Below are positions 15,625 to 24,137 of a stretch of 42,190 bases of DNA, piece after piece. Below the pieces are notes generated by a model that made no database searches, had not been told where the DNA came from, and worked only from the letters and a program-made list of their open reading frames with translations. Position 1 is the stretch's first letter. Every line of letters starts with the position of its first letter. The stretch lies in assembly GCF_000568255.1 (NCBI RefSeq), contig NZ_KK037166.1:4895831-4938020 (forward strand). Reading direction: 5' to 3'. Position numbers and translations under genes: made by a program. Source of the stretch: Kutzneria sp. 744 (GTDB taxonomy: Bacteria; Actinomycetota; Actinomycetes; Mycobacteriales; Pseudonocardiaceae).

Positions 15625-17533
15625 CTACTTGGCGGCGGCGGCCTGGTCGCGGGTCTTGGCGCGGGAGCGCTCGCGGCCGCGGGTGGTGGAGTCCAGCACC
15701 AGCTTGCGCACCCGGACCACGGTCGGCGCGACCTCGACGCACTCGTCGGTGGCGCAGAACTCCAGCGCCTCCTCCAGCGACAGCTTGCGCGGGCGGGCCA
15801 GCGTCTCCATCACGTCGGCCGAGGACTGCCGCATGTTGGTGAGCTTCTTCTCCCGGGCCACGTTGATGTCCAGGTCCTCGGCGCGCGGGTTCTCACCCAC
15901 GACCATGCCCTCGTACGAGTCGGCGCCGGGCTCCACGAAGAAGGTGCCGCGGTCGGCCAGCTGGATCATGGCGTACGCCGTGACCATGCCGGCGCGGTCG
16001 GCCACCAACGAGCCCGAGTGGCGGGTGCGGATCTCGCCGGCCCACGGGTGGTAGCCCTCGAAGACGTGGTTGGCGATGCCGGTGCCGCGGGTCTCGGTGA
16101 GGAAGTCGGTGCGGAAACCGATCAGGCCACGCGCCGGCACCACGTACTCCAGCTTGATGCGACCGGTGCCGTGGCCGTCCATGTGCTCCATGCGGCCCTT
16201 GCGGTTGGCCAGCAGCTGCGTGACCGCGCCCAGGTGCTCCTCGGGGGCGTCCACGGTGAGGCGCTCGTAGGGCTCGCACAGCACGCCGTCGATGGTGCGG
16301 GTGACGACCTGCGGCTTGCCGACGGTCAGCTCGAAGCCCTCGCGGCGCATCTGCTCGACCAGGATGGCCAGCGCCAGCTCGCCACGGCCCTGCACCTCCC
16401 CAGGTGTCGGGGCGCTCGGTGGGCAGCACGCGCACCGACACGTTGCCGACCAGCTCGCTGTCGAGGCGGGCCTTGACCAGGCGGGCGGTGAGCTTGGTGC
16501 CGCCGTTGCGGCCGGCCAGCGGCGAGGTGTTGACGCCGATGGTCATGGAGATGGCCGGCTCGTCCACGGTGATCCGGGGCAGCGGCTCGGGGCTCTCGGC
16601 ATCGGCCAGCGTGTCGCCGATGGTGATCTCCTGGATGCCGGCGATGGCCACCAGGTCGCCCGCGCTGGCCTCGTCGGCCGGCTGGCGCTCCAGGCCCTCG
16701 GTGATCAGCAGCTCGGTGATCTTCACGCGCTGGGTGGAGCCGTCCTCGCGGCACCAGGCCACGAACTCGCCCTTGCGCATGGTGCCGGCGTGGATGCGGC
16801 ACAGCGCGATACGGCCGAGGAAGCTGCTGGCGTCCAGGTTGGTGACCAGGGCCCGCAGCGGGGCCTCCGGGTCGCCGGTCGGGGCCGGCACGTGGTTGAG
16901 CAGCACCTCGAACAGCGAGTCCAGGTTCTCGCCGTCGGGCAGGCCGCCGTCGGCGGGCTGGGTCAGGCTGGCCTTGCCGGCGCGGGCGGAGGCGTAGATG
17001 ACCGGCACGTCGAGCACGGAGTCGTCCGCGCCGACCTCGGCGGCCAGGTCCAGCAGCAGGTCGTGGGTCTCGTCGACGACCTCGGCGATGCGGGCGTCCG
17101 GGCGGTCGACCTTGTTGACGACCAGCACCACCGGCAGGCCGGCGGCCAGCGTCTTGCGCAGCACGAAGCGGGTCTGCGGCAGCGGGCCCTCGCTGGCGTC
17201 CACCAGCAGCAGCACGCCGTCGACCATGGCCAGCGCGCGCTCCACCTCGCCGCCGAAGTCGGCGTGGCCGGGGGTGTCGACCACGTTGATCGTGATCACG
17301 CCGTCCGGCGTGGCCCGCCGCACGGCGGTGTTCTTCGCGAGAATGGTGATGCCCTTCTCACGTTCCAGCTCGCCGGAGTCCATGACCCGGTCGACCAACT
17401 CGGCGCGGGCCGAGAAGGCGCCCGACTGCCGCAGCATGGCGTCGACCAGGGTGGTCTTGCCGTGGTCGACGTGCGCGATGATGGCGACGTTGCGAAGGTC
17501 CGTACGGATCTGACTCGCGGTGGCCGTGGGCAC
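15625..17533 (-). pseudogene. typA: TypA/BipA ribosome-associated GTPase, single-base frameshift
   Basis: Translational GTPase related to EF-G/LepA that binds ribosomes and acts in stress adaptation and 50S assembly. G1 is AHVDHGKTT (residues 20-28), G3 [11 protein letters not shown]4 NKVD. After VLPTERPDTW the frame is lost at a CCCC run (16398-16401; GGGG in the gene). Dropping one G gives DTWEVQGRGELALAILVEQM and continues in the second frame through domain V (GLIGFRTDFLTETRGTG) and the BipA C-terminal domain to a stop at 15627-15625. The repaired protein is 635 residues, full family length. Both halves are perfectly conserved, so a sequencing indel is likely. GTG 17533 has an AGGAG site. 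Confidence 0.93.
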
Positions 17534-17606
17534 GCGGAACTCCTAGAGCGTTGCGAGTGGGAGGTGGGCACCAGCGGCCGTCTAATACCCGCACGTGTCC
17601 TCGCCC

Positions 17607-17635
17607 ATCATACCTTTTCGGACGCACGGGTTCCG
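17607..17635 (-). promoter_or_regulatory. Candidate typA promoter
   Basis: On the minus strand TATGAT (17612-17607) forms a near-consensus -10. CGGAAC lies 17 bases upstream (17635-17630). The predicted transcript would start about 65 bases before the typA GTG. Confidence 0.5.
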
Positions 17636-17659
17636 ACTAAGGGCAGCCTCACCTATCCT
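17631..17659 (+). promoter_or_regulatory. Candidate promoter for the 33-residue Cys/Lys protein
   Basis: TTCCGA (17631-17636), 17-base spacer and TATCCT (17654-17659) give a plausible promoter 30 bases before the GTG. It overlaps the opposing typA promoter, so the two transcription units may compete. Confidence 0.4.
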
Positions 17660-17688
17660 GTCGGGAGTCGAGGACGGGAGCTCCGCGG

Positions 17689-17790
17689 GTGGGCAAGGCC
17701 AAGGTGAAGAAGAAGTGCTGCCGGTCCAAGCCGCGGTGCAAGCGCTGCCCGGTCGTCGCCCTGCTCAAGGCCAAGAAAAAGGCCGCCTGA
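17689..17790 (+). CDS. 33-residue Lys/Cys-rich microprotein divergent from typA
   Basis: A GTG at 17689 opens a 33-codon frame ending at TGA 17790: an N-terminal basic stretch (MGKAKVKKK), then CCRSKPRCKRC with four cysteines, VVALLKAKKKAA at the end. The lysine-rich composition and Cys-Cys/Cys-x2-Cys spacing are not what random high-GC sequence gives, and I recall similar short proteins beside typA-like genes in other actinomycetes. The cysteines could bind zinc, and the charge would suit RNA or ribosome contact. Function is unknown. It is short enough for automatic annotation to miss. Confidence 0.75.
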   Translation: MGKAKVKKKCCRSKPRCKRCPVVALLKAKKKAA

Positions 17791-17870
17791 CGGCCCCCGC
17801 GAGGGGTCGATGCCGATCTTGGTCCGCCGTTCGGGCCGGCCGTTTGCCTAGTGACAGGGTTCACACCTGA

Positions 17871-18743
17871 TCAGTGCGTGGGCGCGATCACTTTGACGTC
17901 GTAGAAGACCCCGTTGTGGTCCGGGAAGACCAGGGCGCCCTGCGCGTCGACCATCTTCCACAGGACGTGGCACACCCCGGCCGCCTCGGGCGTGACGGTG
18001 ACGCTCACGGCCACCATCTGGCCCGGGCCGGCGTCCGGCACCTCCGCCCGCGACGGCGAGACGCACTGCGTGGTCGTGCCGCCGGCGATTTCCAGGAACC
18101 GGTCGTGCCAGGCCACGGTCCCGGTGTTCTTGATCCGCCACACCTTGGTGAAGGTCTGGCCGAGCGGGACCTCCGAGCCGTCCGGGTAGGTCATGTCGCC
18201 GGGCAGGCCGTCGCCGCCGAAGGCGCTGGCGTCGCCGGGCAGCGGGTACGGGTTGCGCTCGCCCCAGGTCGGCAGCTGGCGGAACAGGCGCGGGATCAGC
18301 ACCGCCCCGACCGCCAGCAGCACCACCGCGGCGATGGCCAGCACGGCCGCGCGCTTACGGGCCCTGGGCGTCTTGGCAGGCTCGGCGGACTGCTCGGCGA
18401 TCGCCGTTTCCGGGCTTGCCGGCTCCGCGCTCGCGAGCTCGGCATTGGCGTTCTCCCAACGGAAACGCCACTCGCGCCGGACGTCCTCGCCGGAGCCGGC
18501 CAGCGCGCGCACGAACTCCCAGGTCGTCTCCCACGACGGCATCACGCGGCCCCTGGTGGCCGCCGAGAGCGTGGATTTCGACGCCGCCGCACCGAGTTCG
18601 GTGCGCATCCGGTCATAGGACGGGTTGCCGGCCAGCTCCTTGAGCTCCAGGAGATCGCGGGCGAATCGCGCGGCCGGACCGTCCTGCGCGTCCGGAACGA
18701 TGTGCCTGCGACCTCGACGAGCCTGATTCTGAGGACCGGTCAC
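17871..18743 (-). CDS. HTH protein with a membrane segment and an NBR1-type Ig (FW) domain
   Basis: A 290-residue protein in three parts. Residues 25-100 form an actinobacterial helix-turn-helix domain (FARDLLELKELAGNPSYDRM, ASKSTLSAATRGR, PSWETTWEFVRALAG). A single membrane helix follows an RARKR basic stretch (AAVLAIAAVVLLAVGAVLIP, about residues 131-150). The C-terminal 100 residues match the NBR1-like FW domain: FTKVWRIKNTGTVAWHDRFL..., a VSVTVTPEAAG strand and HVLWKMVDAQG. The topology puts the HTH inside and the Ig domain outside. This suggests a signalling or wall-sensing role rather than simple transcription control; the ligand is unknown. Start GTG 18743-18741. Confidence 0.85.
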   Translation of the reverse strand: MTGPQNQARRGRRHIVPDAQDGPAARFARDLLELKELAGNPSYDRMRTELGAAASKSTLSAATRGRVMPSWETTWEFVRALAGSGEDVRREWRFRWENANAELASAEPASPETAIAEQSAEPAKTPRARKRAAVLAIAAVVLLAVGAVLIPRLFRQLPTWGERNPYPLPGDASAFGGDGLPGDMTYPDGSEVPLGQTFTKVWRIKNTGTVAWHDRFLEIAGGTTTQCVSPSRAEVPDAGPGQMVAVSVTVTPEAAGVCHVLWKMVDAQGALVFPDHNGVFYDVKVIAPTH

Positions 18744-18797
18744 GAACGCGAATATAAACCACCCGGGGGTATGTCAGCGATCGGTGACGGGACATGC

Positions 18798-18834
18798 GAG
18801 ACGGGTGACCCCTCCCCCCGGGATCACCCGTCTC
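18798..18834 (-). terminator. Stem-loop after the small secreted protein gene
   Basis: GAGACGGGTGA (18798-18808) and its exact complement (18824-18834) form an 11-bp stem with a 15-base loop, 41 bases after the stop of the secreted-protein gene and before the HTH-FW gene. Confidence 0.65.
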
Positions 18835-18874
18835 ACGCGTTACGGGCCCCCGCCCTCCCGCGACCGCGCTCAGC

Positions 18875-19219
18875 TCAGAGCGTGCAGCCCTTCTTGATCT
18901 TGATGACGTGCTCGTCCAGGCCGATGTCGAACTTCTTCTTGCCCGACGTGCCGCCGTTGGTCTTCAGGCAGTAAATGGACTGGCGGTCGTCCTGGTCCGA
19001 CGTCACGATGCCGGCCGAGACCGCGCCCGAGCAGTGGTTGTTGAAATACACGGTCACCGAGGTGGCGCCGTCGCCCCACGAGTAGTTCGCCTTCGTGTTC
19101 GCGGGCGAGGTGCAGGCGATGCTCGCGCGGTGGGTGGCCGCGTCGGCCGCCGGGGCCGCCACCGCCATCACGCCGAGACCGATGGCCGAAGCCGCAACCG
19201 CCGCAATAACCTTGTTCAT
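18875..19219 (-). CDS. Small secreted protein with four cysteines
   Basis: A 114-residue protein with a clear Sec signal peptide (MNKVIAAVAASAIGLGVMAV, cleavage near ADAAT). The mature domain of about 85 residues has four cysteines (IACTSP, NHCSG, IYCLK, KGCTL), enough for two disulfides, and ends exactly at the last one. No family is recognised; the size and disulfide pattern would fit small extracellular beta proteins of streptomycetes. ATG 19219-19217 has a GAGGGG site. It appears to be a single transcription unit, with its own terminator. Confidence 0.85.
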   Translation of the reverse strand: MNKVIAAVAASAIGLGVMAVAAPAADAATHRASIACTSPANTKANYSWGDGATSVTVYFNNHCSGAVSAGIVTSDQDDRQSIYCLKTNGGTSGKKKFDIGLDEHVIKIKKGCTL

Positions 19220-19320
19220 GTTGTCCCCTCATGACATCCGCGGAAATCCGCTGCGCACATCCCATCCCGGCACCGGCTTCCGGTTCAAGCCGGAAATGTG
19301 CGAAGTCTCGTTCGCGCAGG

Positions 19321-19731
19321 TCAGAGATTTGTCCGAGGGGCGGATCGAACAGTTCCCGCCAGATCCGGAAGGAACAGCAGGTCCGCGTCGAGCCAGGCAA
19401 CGCCGTCGAATTCGTCGAGCTCCACCCATGTCACCGCGCTGTGCTCGACGGCGATCGGCTCGGCGCTTTCGTCCACCAGCGTCGCCGAATAGAGTCGCAA
19501 CACCATGTCGTCACGGAGTGGCACATCCGGGCCGACGCGTTCTCCGGCCTTGACCTCCACACCCAGTTCTTCGCGGCATTCCCGGACCACCGCGGCCTCG
19601 TCGGACTCGCCGGGCTCCACCCGTCCGCCGGGGAATTCCCAGCGTCCGGCGTCGGCTTTCGGAAACGCGCGCTGCTGGGCCAGCACCTGGCCGTTGCGGA
19701 TGATCGCGGTGGCTACGACAACCTGGGTCAC
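19321..19731 (-). CDS. MutT-type Nudix hydrolase
   Basis: A 136-residue Nudix protein. The Nudix box is [23 protein letters not shown] shortened here to its core: G..EPGES...REC.EELG, complete with the catalytic Glu pair. The sequence resembles the (deoxy)nucleotide-triphosphate pyrophosphohydrolases that clear oxidised nucleotides, but the substrate is not certain. GTG 19731-19729 begins two bases after the histidine kinase stop, so it is the third gene of the two-component operon. Confidence 0.88.
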   Translation of the reverse strand: MTQVVVATAIIRNGQVLAQQRAFPKADAGRWEFPGGRVEPGESDEAAVVRECREELGVEVKAGERVGPDVPLRDDMVLRLYSATLVDESAEPIAVEHSAVTWVELDEFDGVAWLDADLLFLPDLAGTVRSAPRTNL

Positions 19732-19733
19732 GC

Positions 19734-21086
19734 TCAGATCTTGCCCCAGGTCGCCAGGCCCGCGGCCTGCCACCGCACCTCGAACCGGGCGCCGCCCTCC
19801 GGCGAATCCGTCACGCGCACGGTGCCGCCGCGCCGCCGCACGGTCTCGGCCACCAGCGCCAGGCCCAGGCCCGCGCCGCCGGTTCCGCGGCCACGGTCGT
19901 CCTGCACGCGGTAGAAGCGGTCGAACAGGCGCGTGCGGTGCTCCACCGGCACGCCGGGGCCGTCGTCGTCCACCAGCAGACGCACGGTCGTGCCCGCCGG
20001 CAGCACGGTGATGTGGACCTGCACGCGCGCGTACCTCATGGCGTTGTTGAGCAGGTTGTTCAGCACCAGCGCCACTTCCCCCGGGGCGCACAGCACCATG
20101 GCCCCCGCGCGCGGGGCGTCGACCCGGATGCGCGGGCCGCCGTTGCCGGACCGGCGTTCCGCGGCGGCGATGGCCGCCGCGCTCACGTCCACGCGGCCCA
20201 CCGGCTGTGACTCCCCGGCGTCAGACCGCGCGAGCGCCAGCAGGTCGTCCACCAACGTCGACATGCGTTCCGACTCGTCCGTGACCGCCGCGAGCACCTC
20301 CTGCGCGAACTCCGCATCCGGGTGCGCCACCGCGACCTCGGCCTGGGCCCGGATCGACGCCACCGGCGACCTCAGCTCATGCGCCGCGTCCCCCGTGAAG
20401 CGCCGCAGCCGCTGCACCGCCTCGTCGCGTCGGGCCAGCAAGCCGTTCATGGCCTCGGCCAGCGCGCGCAGCTCGTCGTGCGCCTCCGGCACGGGCAGGC
20501 GCTCGCCCATCGGCAACGCCCCCGCCGCCGCGTGCATCCGCCGCACCGGCCACAGCGACCAGCCCACCACGACCCACGTCGCCACGCCGATCAGCAGCGA
20601 CGCCAACACCGCCGCCACCGACAGCCAGTCCGCGCCCTCGCGTACCGCCTGGTTGTAGCCCACCAGCTCCGCCCCCGCCGCCACCAGCCTCGGCAGGCCC
20701 GTCGGGTCGTAGACCACCCGCCCGATCCAGCGGTGCGGCGGGTCGTCGCCGAGGCGCAGCACGTCCATGCCGGACATCAGCGCGTCGACGTCGCGCTCGC
20801 TCAGGTTCGGCCGCGGTTTCCCGTCGACCGGCGCTCCCTCGGTGTCCAACACCCTCAGCTGCCCGGTGACCAGCTCAGAGCCCACCGGCCGGCCCGCGGC
20901 CACCGCCGGCGCGGCAGCGCCCAGCGCGTTGTGCAGCTGCGAATCCGCCGCCCCCACCAGCAGCTCTCCGATCGCCCCGCCGGCCAGACGGGACAGCACC
21001 AGCAGGCACGCCATCGCGAACAGCGTGGCCGACACCGTGATCTTGGAACGCAGCGACCGCCGCCGCCACCAGGAGCGAGGGTTCAT
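19734..21086 (-). CDS. Sensor histidine kinase (HAMP, HisKA, HATPase)
   Basis: A 450-residue membrane kinase. The first membrane helix lies at about residues 16-38 and the second at about 155-178, with a 115-residue extracellular sensor between. A HAMP region precedes the H-box [15 protein letters not shown], with His236 as the phosphate acceptor. N-box ([12 protein letters not shown]), G1 (VDDDGPGVP) and G2 ([12 protein letters not shown]) are present. It starts at ATG 21086-21084, overlapping the regulator stop as ATGA, so the pair is cognate. The divergent LolA-like/ABC operon is the likely target. Confidence 0.93.
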   Translation of the reverse strand: MNPRSWWRRRSLRSKITVSATLFAMACLLVLSRLAGGAIGELLVGAADSQLHNALGAAAPAVAAGRPVGSELVTGQLRVLDTEGAPVDGKPRPNLSERDVDALMSGMDVLRLGDDPPHRWIGRVVYDPTGLPRLVAAGAELVGYNQAVREGADWLSVAAVLASLLIGVATWVVVGWSLWPVRRMHAAAGALPMGERLPVPEAHDELRALAEAMNGLLARRDEAVQRLRRFTGDAAHELRSPVASIRAQAEVAVAHPDAEFAQEVLAAVTDESERMSTLVDDLLALARSDAGESQPVGRVDVSAAAIAAAERRSGNGGPRIRVDAPRAGAMVLCAPGEVALVLNNLLNNAMRYARVQVHITVLPAGTTVRLLVDDDGPGVPVEHRTRLFDRFYRVQDDRGRGTGGAGLGLALVAETVRRRGGTVRVTDSPEGGARFEVRWQAAGLATWGKI

Positions 21087-21790
21087 CGACGCAACGCGGC
21101 ATCCAGCTCAGGGGAGCTGGCCATGTAGCCGTGGCCACGGATCGTCCGGACCACGTCACCGGCGCCCACTGCCTCCAACTTCCGCCGCAGGTAGCCCACG
21201 TACACCTCCACCGCGTTGCGGGTCGCCGCCAGCTCGTCACCCCACACCGTTCGCAGCAGCTCGTCCTTCGTGACAACGGCCCCCGCGCGGCTGGCCAGCA
21301 CCTCCAACACCGCGAACTCCCGTGGGCTCAACGCCACCGGCTCCCCGGCCCAGCGCACCTCCCGGCCCGCCCGGTCGATCACCAGCTCCCCCACCTTCAG
21401 CTGCACCGCGGCCGCCTCCGTCGACGCGCCCCGCCGCAGCACCGCCCGCACCTGCGCCACCAGCACCATGAAGGAGAAGGGCTTCACCAGGTAGCCGTCG
21501 GCCCCCAGGTCCAGGCCGTCGGCCTGGTCCACCTCGCCGTCCTTGGCCGACACCAGCAGCACCGGCGTCTCCACGTGCTCCGCCCGCATGTGCTGGAGCA
21601 CCCGGTAGCCCGACAGGCCCGGCAGCATGATGTCCAGCAGCACCACGTCGAAGCTCCCGGTCAGCGCCGCCTTCAGCCCGTTCGGGCCGTCCGCCGCGCA
21701 CACCACGTCCATCCCCTCGGCCGTCAGTCCGCGTTCCAGCGCCCGACGCACCCCGATCTCGTCATCGACTACGAGCACCCGTGGTCTCAC
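21083..21790 (-). CDS. OmpR/PhoP-type response regulator
   Basis: A 235-residue regulator with a receiver domain (DD at 9-10, phosphorylated Asp53 in VVLLDIMLPG, Lys in YLVKPFSF) and a C-terminal winged helix (SPREFAVLEVLASR, VEVYVGYLRRKLE, IRGHGY). It starts at GTG 21790-21788. It faces a 275-base intergenic region with tandem 11-bp-spaced TCTCAG repeats, the type of site that OmpR-class dimers bind, so both autoregulation and control of the divergent operon are likely. Confidence 0.94.
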   Translation of the reverse strand: MRPRVLVVDDEIGVRRALERGLTAEGMDVVCAADGPNGLKAALTGSFDVVLLDIMLPGLSGYRVLQHMRAEHVETPVLLVSAKDGEVDQADGLDLGADGYLVKPFSFMVLVAQVRAVLRRGASTEAAAVQLKVGELVIDRAGREVRWAGEPVALSPREFAVLEVLASRAGAVVTKDELLRTVWGDELAATRNAVEVYVGYLRRKLEAVGAGDVVRTIRGHGYMASSPELDAALRR

Positions 21791-21819
21791 CAGGCCAGTA
21801 TGGCCAGGGAAAGAGGAGG

Positions 21820-22010
21820 TCTCAGGGATCTCTCAGCGCCGCGCGCCCCCACGCTCGACCCCACCGCCGGCCCCGGTCACGGGCTTCCCGCAGCTCGGCC
21901 GGGTCATCCCCGCGGTCCTCGGTCTCAGCGTTCTCTCAGCGCCCGGCTCCCGAATCCCCAGTTCAACTCCCCTCTCTCAGTCTTCTCTCAGCTCCTCAGC
22001 CCGGTCTCAG
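21820..22010 (+). promoter_or_regulatory. Array of TCTCAG direct-repeat pairs, probable response-regulator sites
   Basis: Four pairs of TCTCAG, each with start positions 11 bases apart: 21820/21831, 21923/21934, 21975/21986 and 21994/22005 (the first half of the last pair is CCTCAG). The fuller consensus is TCTCAGnnnTCTCTCAGC. Head-to-tail half-sites one helical turn apart are the hallmark of OmpR/PhoP-family binding. The array lies between the regulator gene and the LolA-like operon. Confidence 0.8.
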
Positions 22011-22065
22011 CTGGCCTTGACCAAGCTCGGAGGCGTTCACTTGAACGCAGATGGGAAGGGGAGCC

Positions 22066-23172
22066 ATGAGCGGGAAGAAAGCAGGTCTGGTCGCCGGGGC
22101 GGCCGGCGTGCTGGCCGGCGTGGTCGGGCTGGGGGTGCTCGCGATGCCCGCCGGCGCCGGGCCCGCCCCCGTGCTGCCGAAGGTCAGCGCAGAGGAGCTC
22201 GTGCAGTCGGTGCTGACGACCAAGTCGATGCCGGCGCTGGCCGGCACCGTGACCGCGACCAACAACCTGGGGCTGCCGTCGGTGCCGGGGCTGGGGCAGG
22301 CGTCGCGGTTCCTGGGCAACGGCACGACCAACACCCAGGTGTGGACCGACGGCAAGGGCAAGGGCCGCATCTCGCTGCCCAACAGCGCGTCCGAGGAGAC
22401 CATCGTCTACGACGGCACGACCGTCTGGGACTGGACCTCCTCGAACAAAACCGTGCACAAGGAGACCGGCGGGCCCGACAAGGCGCACCCGGACAAGCCC
22501 TCCAGCGGTGAGGTCGCCACCGACCCGGCCCAGGCGGCCAAGCAGGTCATCGCGCTGATCAGCAAGGACAGCACGGTGAAGGTGGACGGCACCGCGACCG
22601 TCGCCGGCCGCTCCGCCTACGAGGTGGTGCTCGCGCCCAAGCCGACCGAGCGCACGCTGCTGCGCGAGGTGCGCATCGCCGTCGACGCCGAGACGAAGAT
22701 CCCGCTCCAGCTGAGCGTGCTGGCCAACGGCAACGCGCAGCCGGTCGGGCAGATCGGCTTCTCCAAGCTGGAGATCGGCACGCAGGACCCGGCGCTGTTC
22801 ACGTTCACGCCGCCGGCCGACGCCAAGGTCGTCACCGGTGACGCCGAGAAGCTGGCCCAGAAGAAGCCCGACGCGGCCAAGAACCTGCCGCAGCCGAAGT
22901 TGGTCGGCACCGGCTGGGACACCGTGCTGGTGGAGAAGCTGCCGGCCGGCCTGCTGGGCAACGGCGACAAGACGGCCAAGACCAAGGGCGGCCAGTCCTT
23001 CGACCCGTCCAAGCTGCTCGGCCAGCTCGGCAAGCGCGTGAGCGGGCCGTGGGGCGCCGGTTACCAGGTCAGCACCGCGGTCGGCACCGCGCTGATCCTG
23101 GACGACGGTCGCGTGGCCGTCGGTGCTGTCCCGCAGCAGGTCCTGATCGACGCCCTGGCGAGCGTGAAGTGA
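22066..23172 (+). CDS. Secreted LolA/RseB-like (DUF2092-type) protein
   Basis: A 368-residue exported protein. The N-terminus (MSGKKAGLVAGAAGVLAGVV...) is a signal peptide or anchor without lipobox cysteine. The body resembles the LolA-like fold of actinobacterial proteins: ETIVYDGTTVWDWTSSNKT, then AYEVVLAPKPTERTLLREV and VDAETKIPLQLSV, which match the lipoprotein-carrier-like repeats. ATG 22066 has an AAGGGGAG site; ATG 22051 is too early. The stop overlaps the ABC ATPase start as GTGA. With an ABC exporter and a two-component pair next to it, it may sense or move a lipophilic or envelope-damaging molecule. The exact role is inferred. Confidence 0.82.
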   Translation: MSGKKAGLVAGAAGVLAGVVGLGVLAMPAGAGPAPVLPKVSAEELVQSVLTTKSMPALAGTVTATNNLGLPSVPGLGQASRFLGNGTTNTQVWTDGKGKGRISLPNSASEETIVYDGTTVWDWTSSNKTVHKETGGPDKAHPDKPSSGEVATDPAQAAKQVIALISKDSTVKVDGTATVAGRSAYEVVLAPKPTERTLLREVRIAVDAETKIPLQLSVLANGNAQPVGQIGFSKLEIGTQDPALFTFTPPADAKVVTGDAEKLAQKKPDAAKNLPQPKLVGTGWDTVLVEKLPAGLLGNGDKTAKTKGGQSFDPSKLLGQLGKRVSGPWGAGYQVSTAVGTALILDDGRVAVGAVPQQVLIDALASVK

Positions 23173-24137
23173 CCACAACCTCCCTCGTGGAGCCGGGGGT
23201 GGGGGCGGCCGTGGCCGCCCCCGCCCTCGCGGCGCGGACTCGGGGACTGCGCAAGACCTACGGCAGCACGGTCGCCGTCGACCAGGTCGACCTGGACGTG
23301 CCGGACGGCGCCGTGCTGGGCATGTTGGGCCCCAACGGATCGGGCAAGACCACCACCATCCGCATGCTGCTCGGGCTGGTGCAGCCGACGGCCGGCGAGG
23401 TCGAGCTGCTCGGGCATCCGATGCCCGGCGGCGCCCAGATCACGCTGCCGCACGTCGGCGCATTGGTTGAGGGGCCGGGGTTTCACCCGTTCCTGTCCGG
23501 GCGGGAGAACCTCCGTCGGATCGCCTCCGCCGAGCCGCTGATGGCCACCTCCGCGATCGCGTCTTCGGTCGACGAGGCGCTGTCCAGGGTCGGTCTCAGC
23601 GACGCCGCCGACCGTCGGTACCGGGGGTACTCGCTGGGCATGAAACAGCGGCTGGGGCTGGCCTCCGTGCTGCTGCTGCCGCGGCGGCTGGTCGTGCTGG
23701 ACGAGCCCACCAACGGCCTCGACCCGGCCGGAACCCGTGAGATCCGGCGGGTCATCGCCGAGCTGCACGCCGCCGGCACGACCGTGCTCGTCAGCTCCCA
23801 CCTGCTGGCCGAGATCGAAGCCACCTGCACACACGTTGCCGTGCTGCACAAGGGTTCCGTCGTCGCCCAGGGTGAGCTGGCCGAGCTGCTGGAGGCCGGC
23901 GCGCCCGCGCTGATCGTGTCCACTCCGGACGTTGAACTGTCCCTGGACTCGCTGCGTGACAACGGGATCGCGGCACGGTCCACCGAGGACGGCCTGTTCG
24001 TGGAGTTGATCGGCACCAGCGCGCCCAAGGTGGTCAAGGTGTTGGTCGAGTCCGGGGCCGAGGTGCACGAGGTGCGCCGCCGCCGCACCGGGCTGGAGGA
24101 GCTGTTCGCGCAGCTCACCGAGGGGGAAACGCAATGA
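23169..24137 (+). CDS. ABC transporter ATP-binding protein (ABC-2 exporter)
   Basis: A 322-residue ATPase. Walker A is GPNGSGKTTTIRMLLGL, the signature is YSLGMKQRLGLASVLL, Walker B is RRLVVLDEPTNGLD, and the H-loop is VSSHLL. It belongs with drug- and bacitracin-type ABC-2 exporters. GTG 23169-23171 overlaps the preceding stop as GTGA; the longer upstream frame is a shadow of the LolA-like gene. Stop and permease start overlap as ATGA. Confidence 0.93.
   Translation: MTTTSLVEPGVGAAVAAPALAARTRGLRKTYGSTVAVDQVDLDVPDGAVLGMLGPNGSGKTTTIRMLLGLVQPTAGEVELLGHPMPGGAQITLPHVGALVEGPGFHPFLSGRENLRRIASAEPLMATSAIASSVDEALSRVGLSDAADRRYRGYSLGMKQRLGLASVLLLPRRLVVLDEPTNGLDPAGTREIRRVIAELHAAGTTVLVSSHLLAEIEATCTHVAVLHKGSVVAQGELAELLEAGAPALIVSTPDVELSLDSLRDNGIAARSTEDGLFVELIGTSAPKVVKVLVESGAEVHEVRRRRTGLEELFAQLTEGETQ

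Noticed and set aside
17534-17688. Riboswitch or attenuator in the typA/microprotein intergenic region
   Set aside because: Only promoter-like hexamers are visible; no stable stem or known aptamer pattern.
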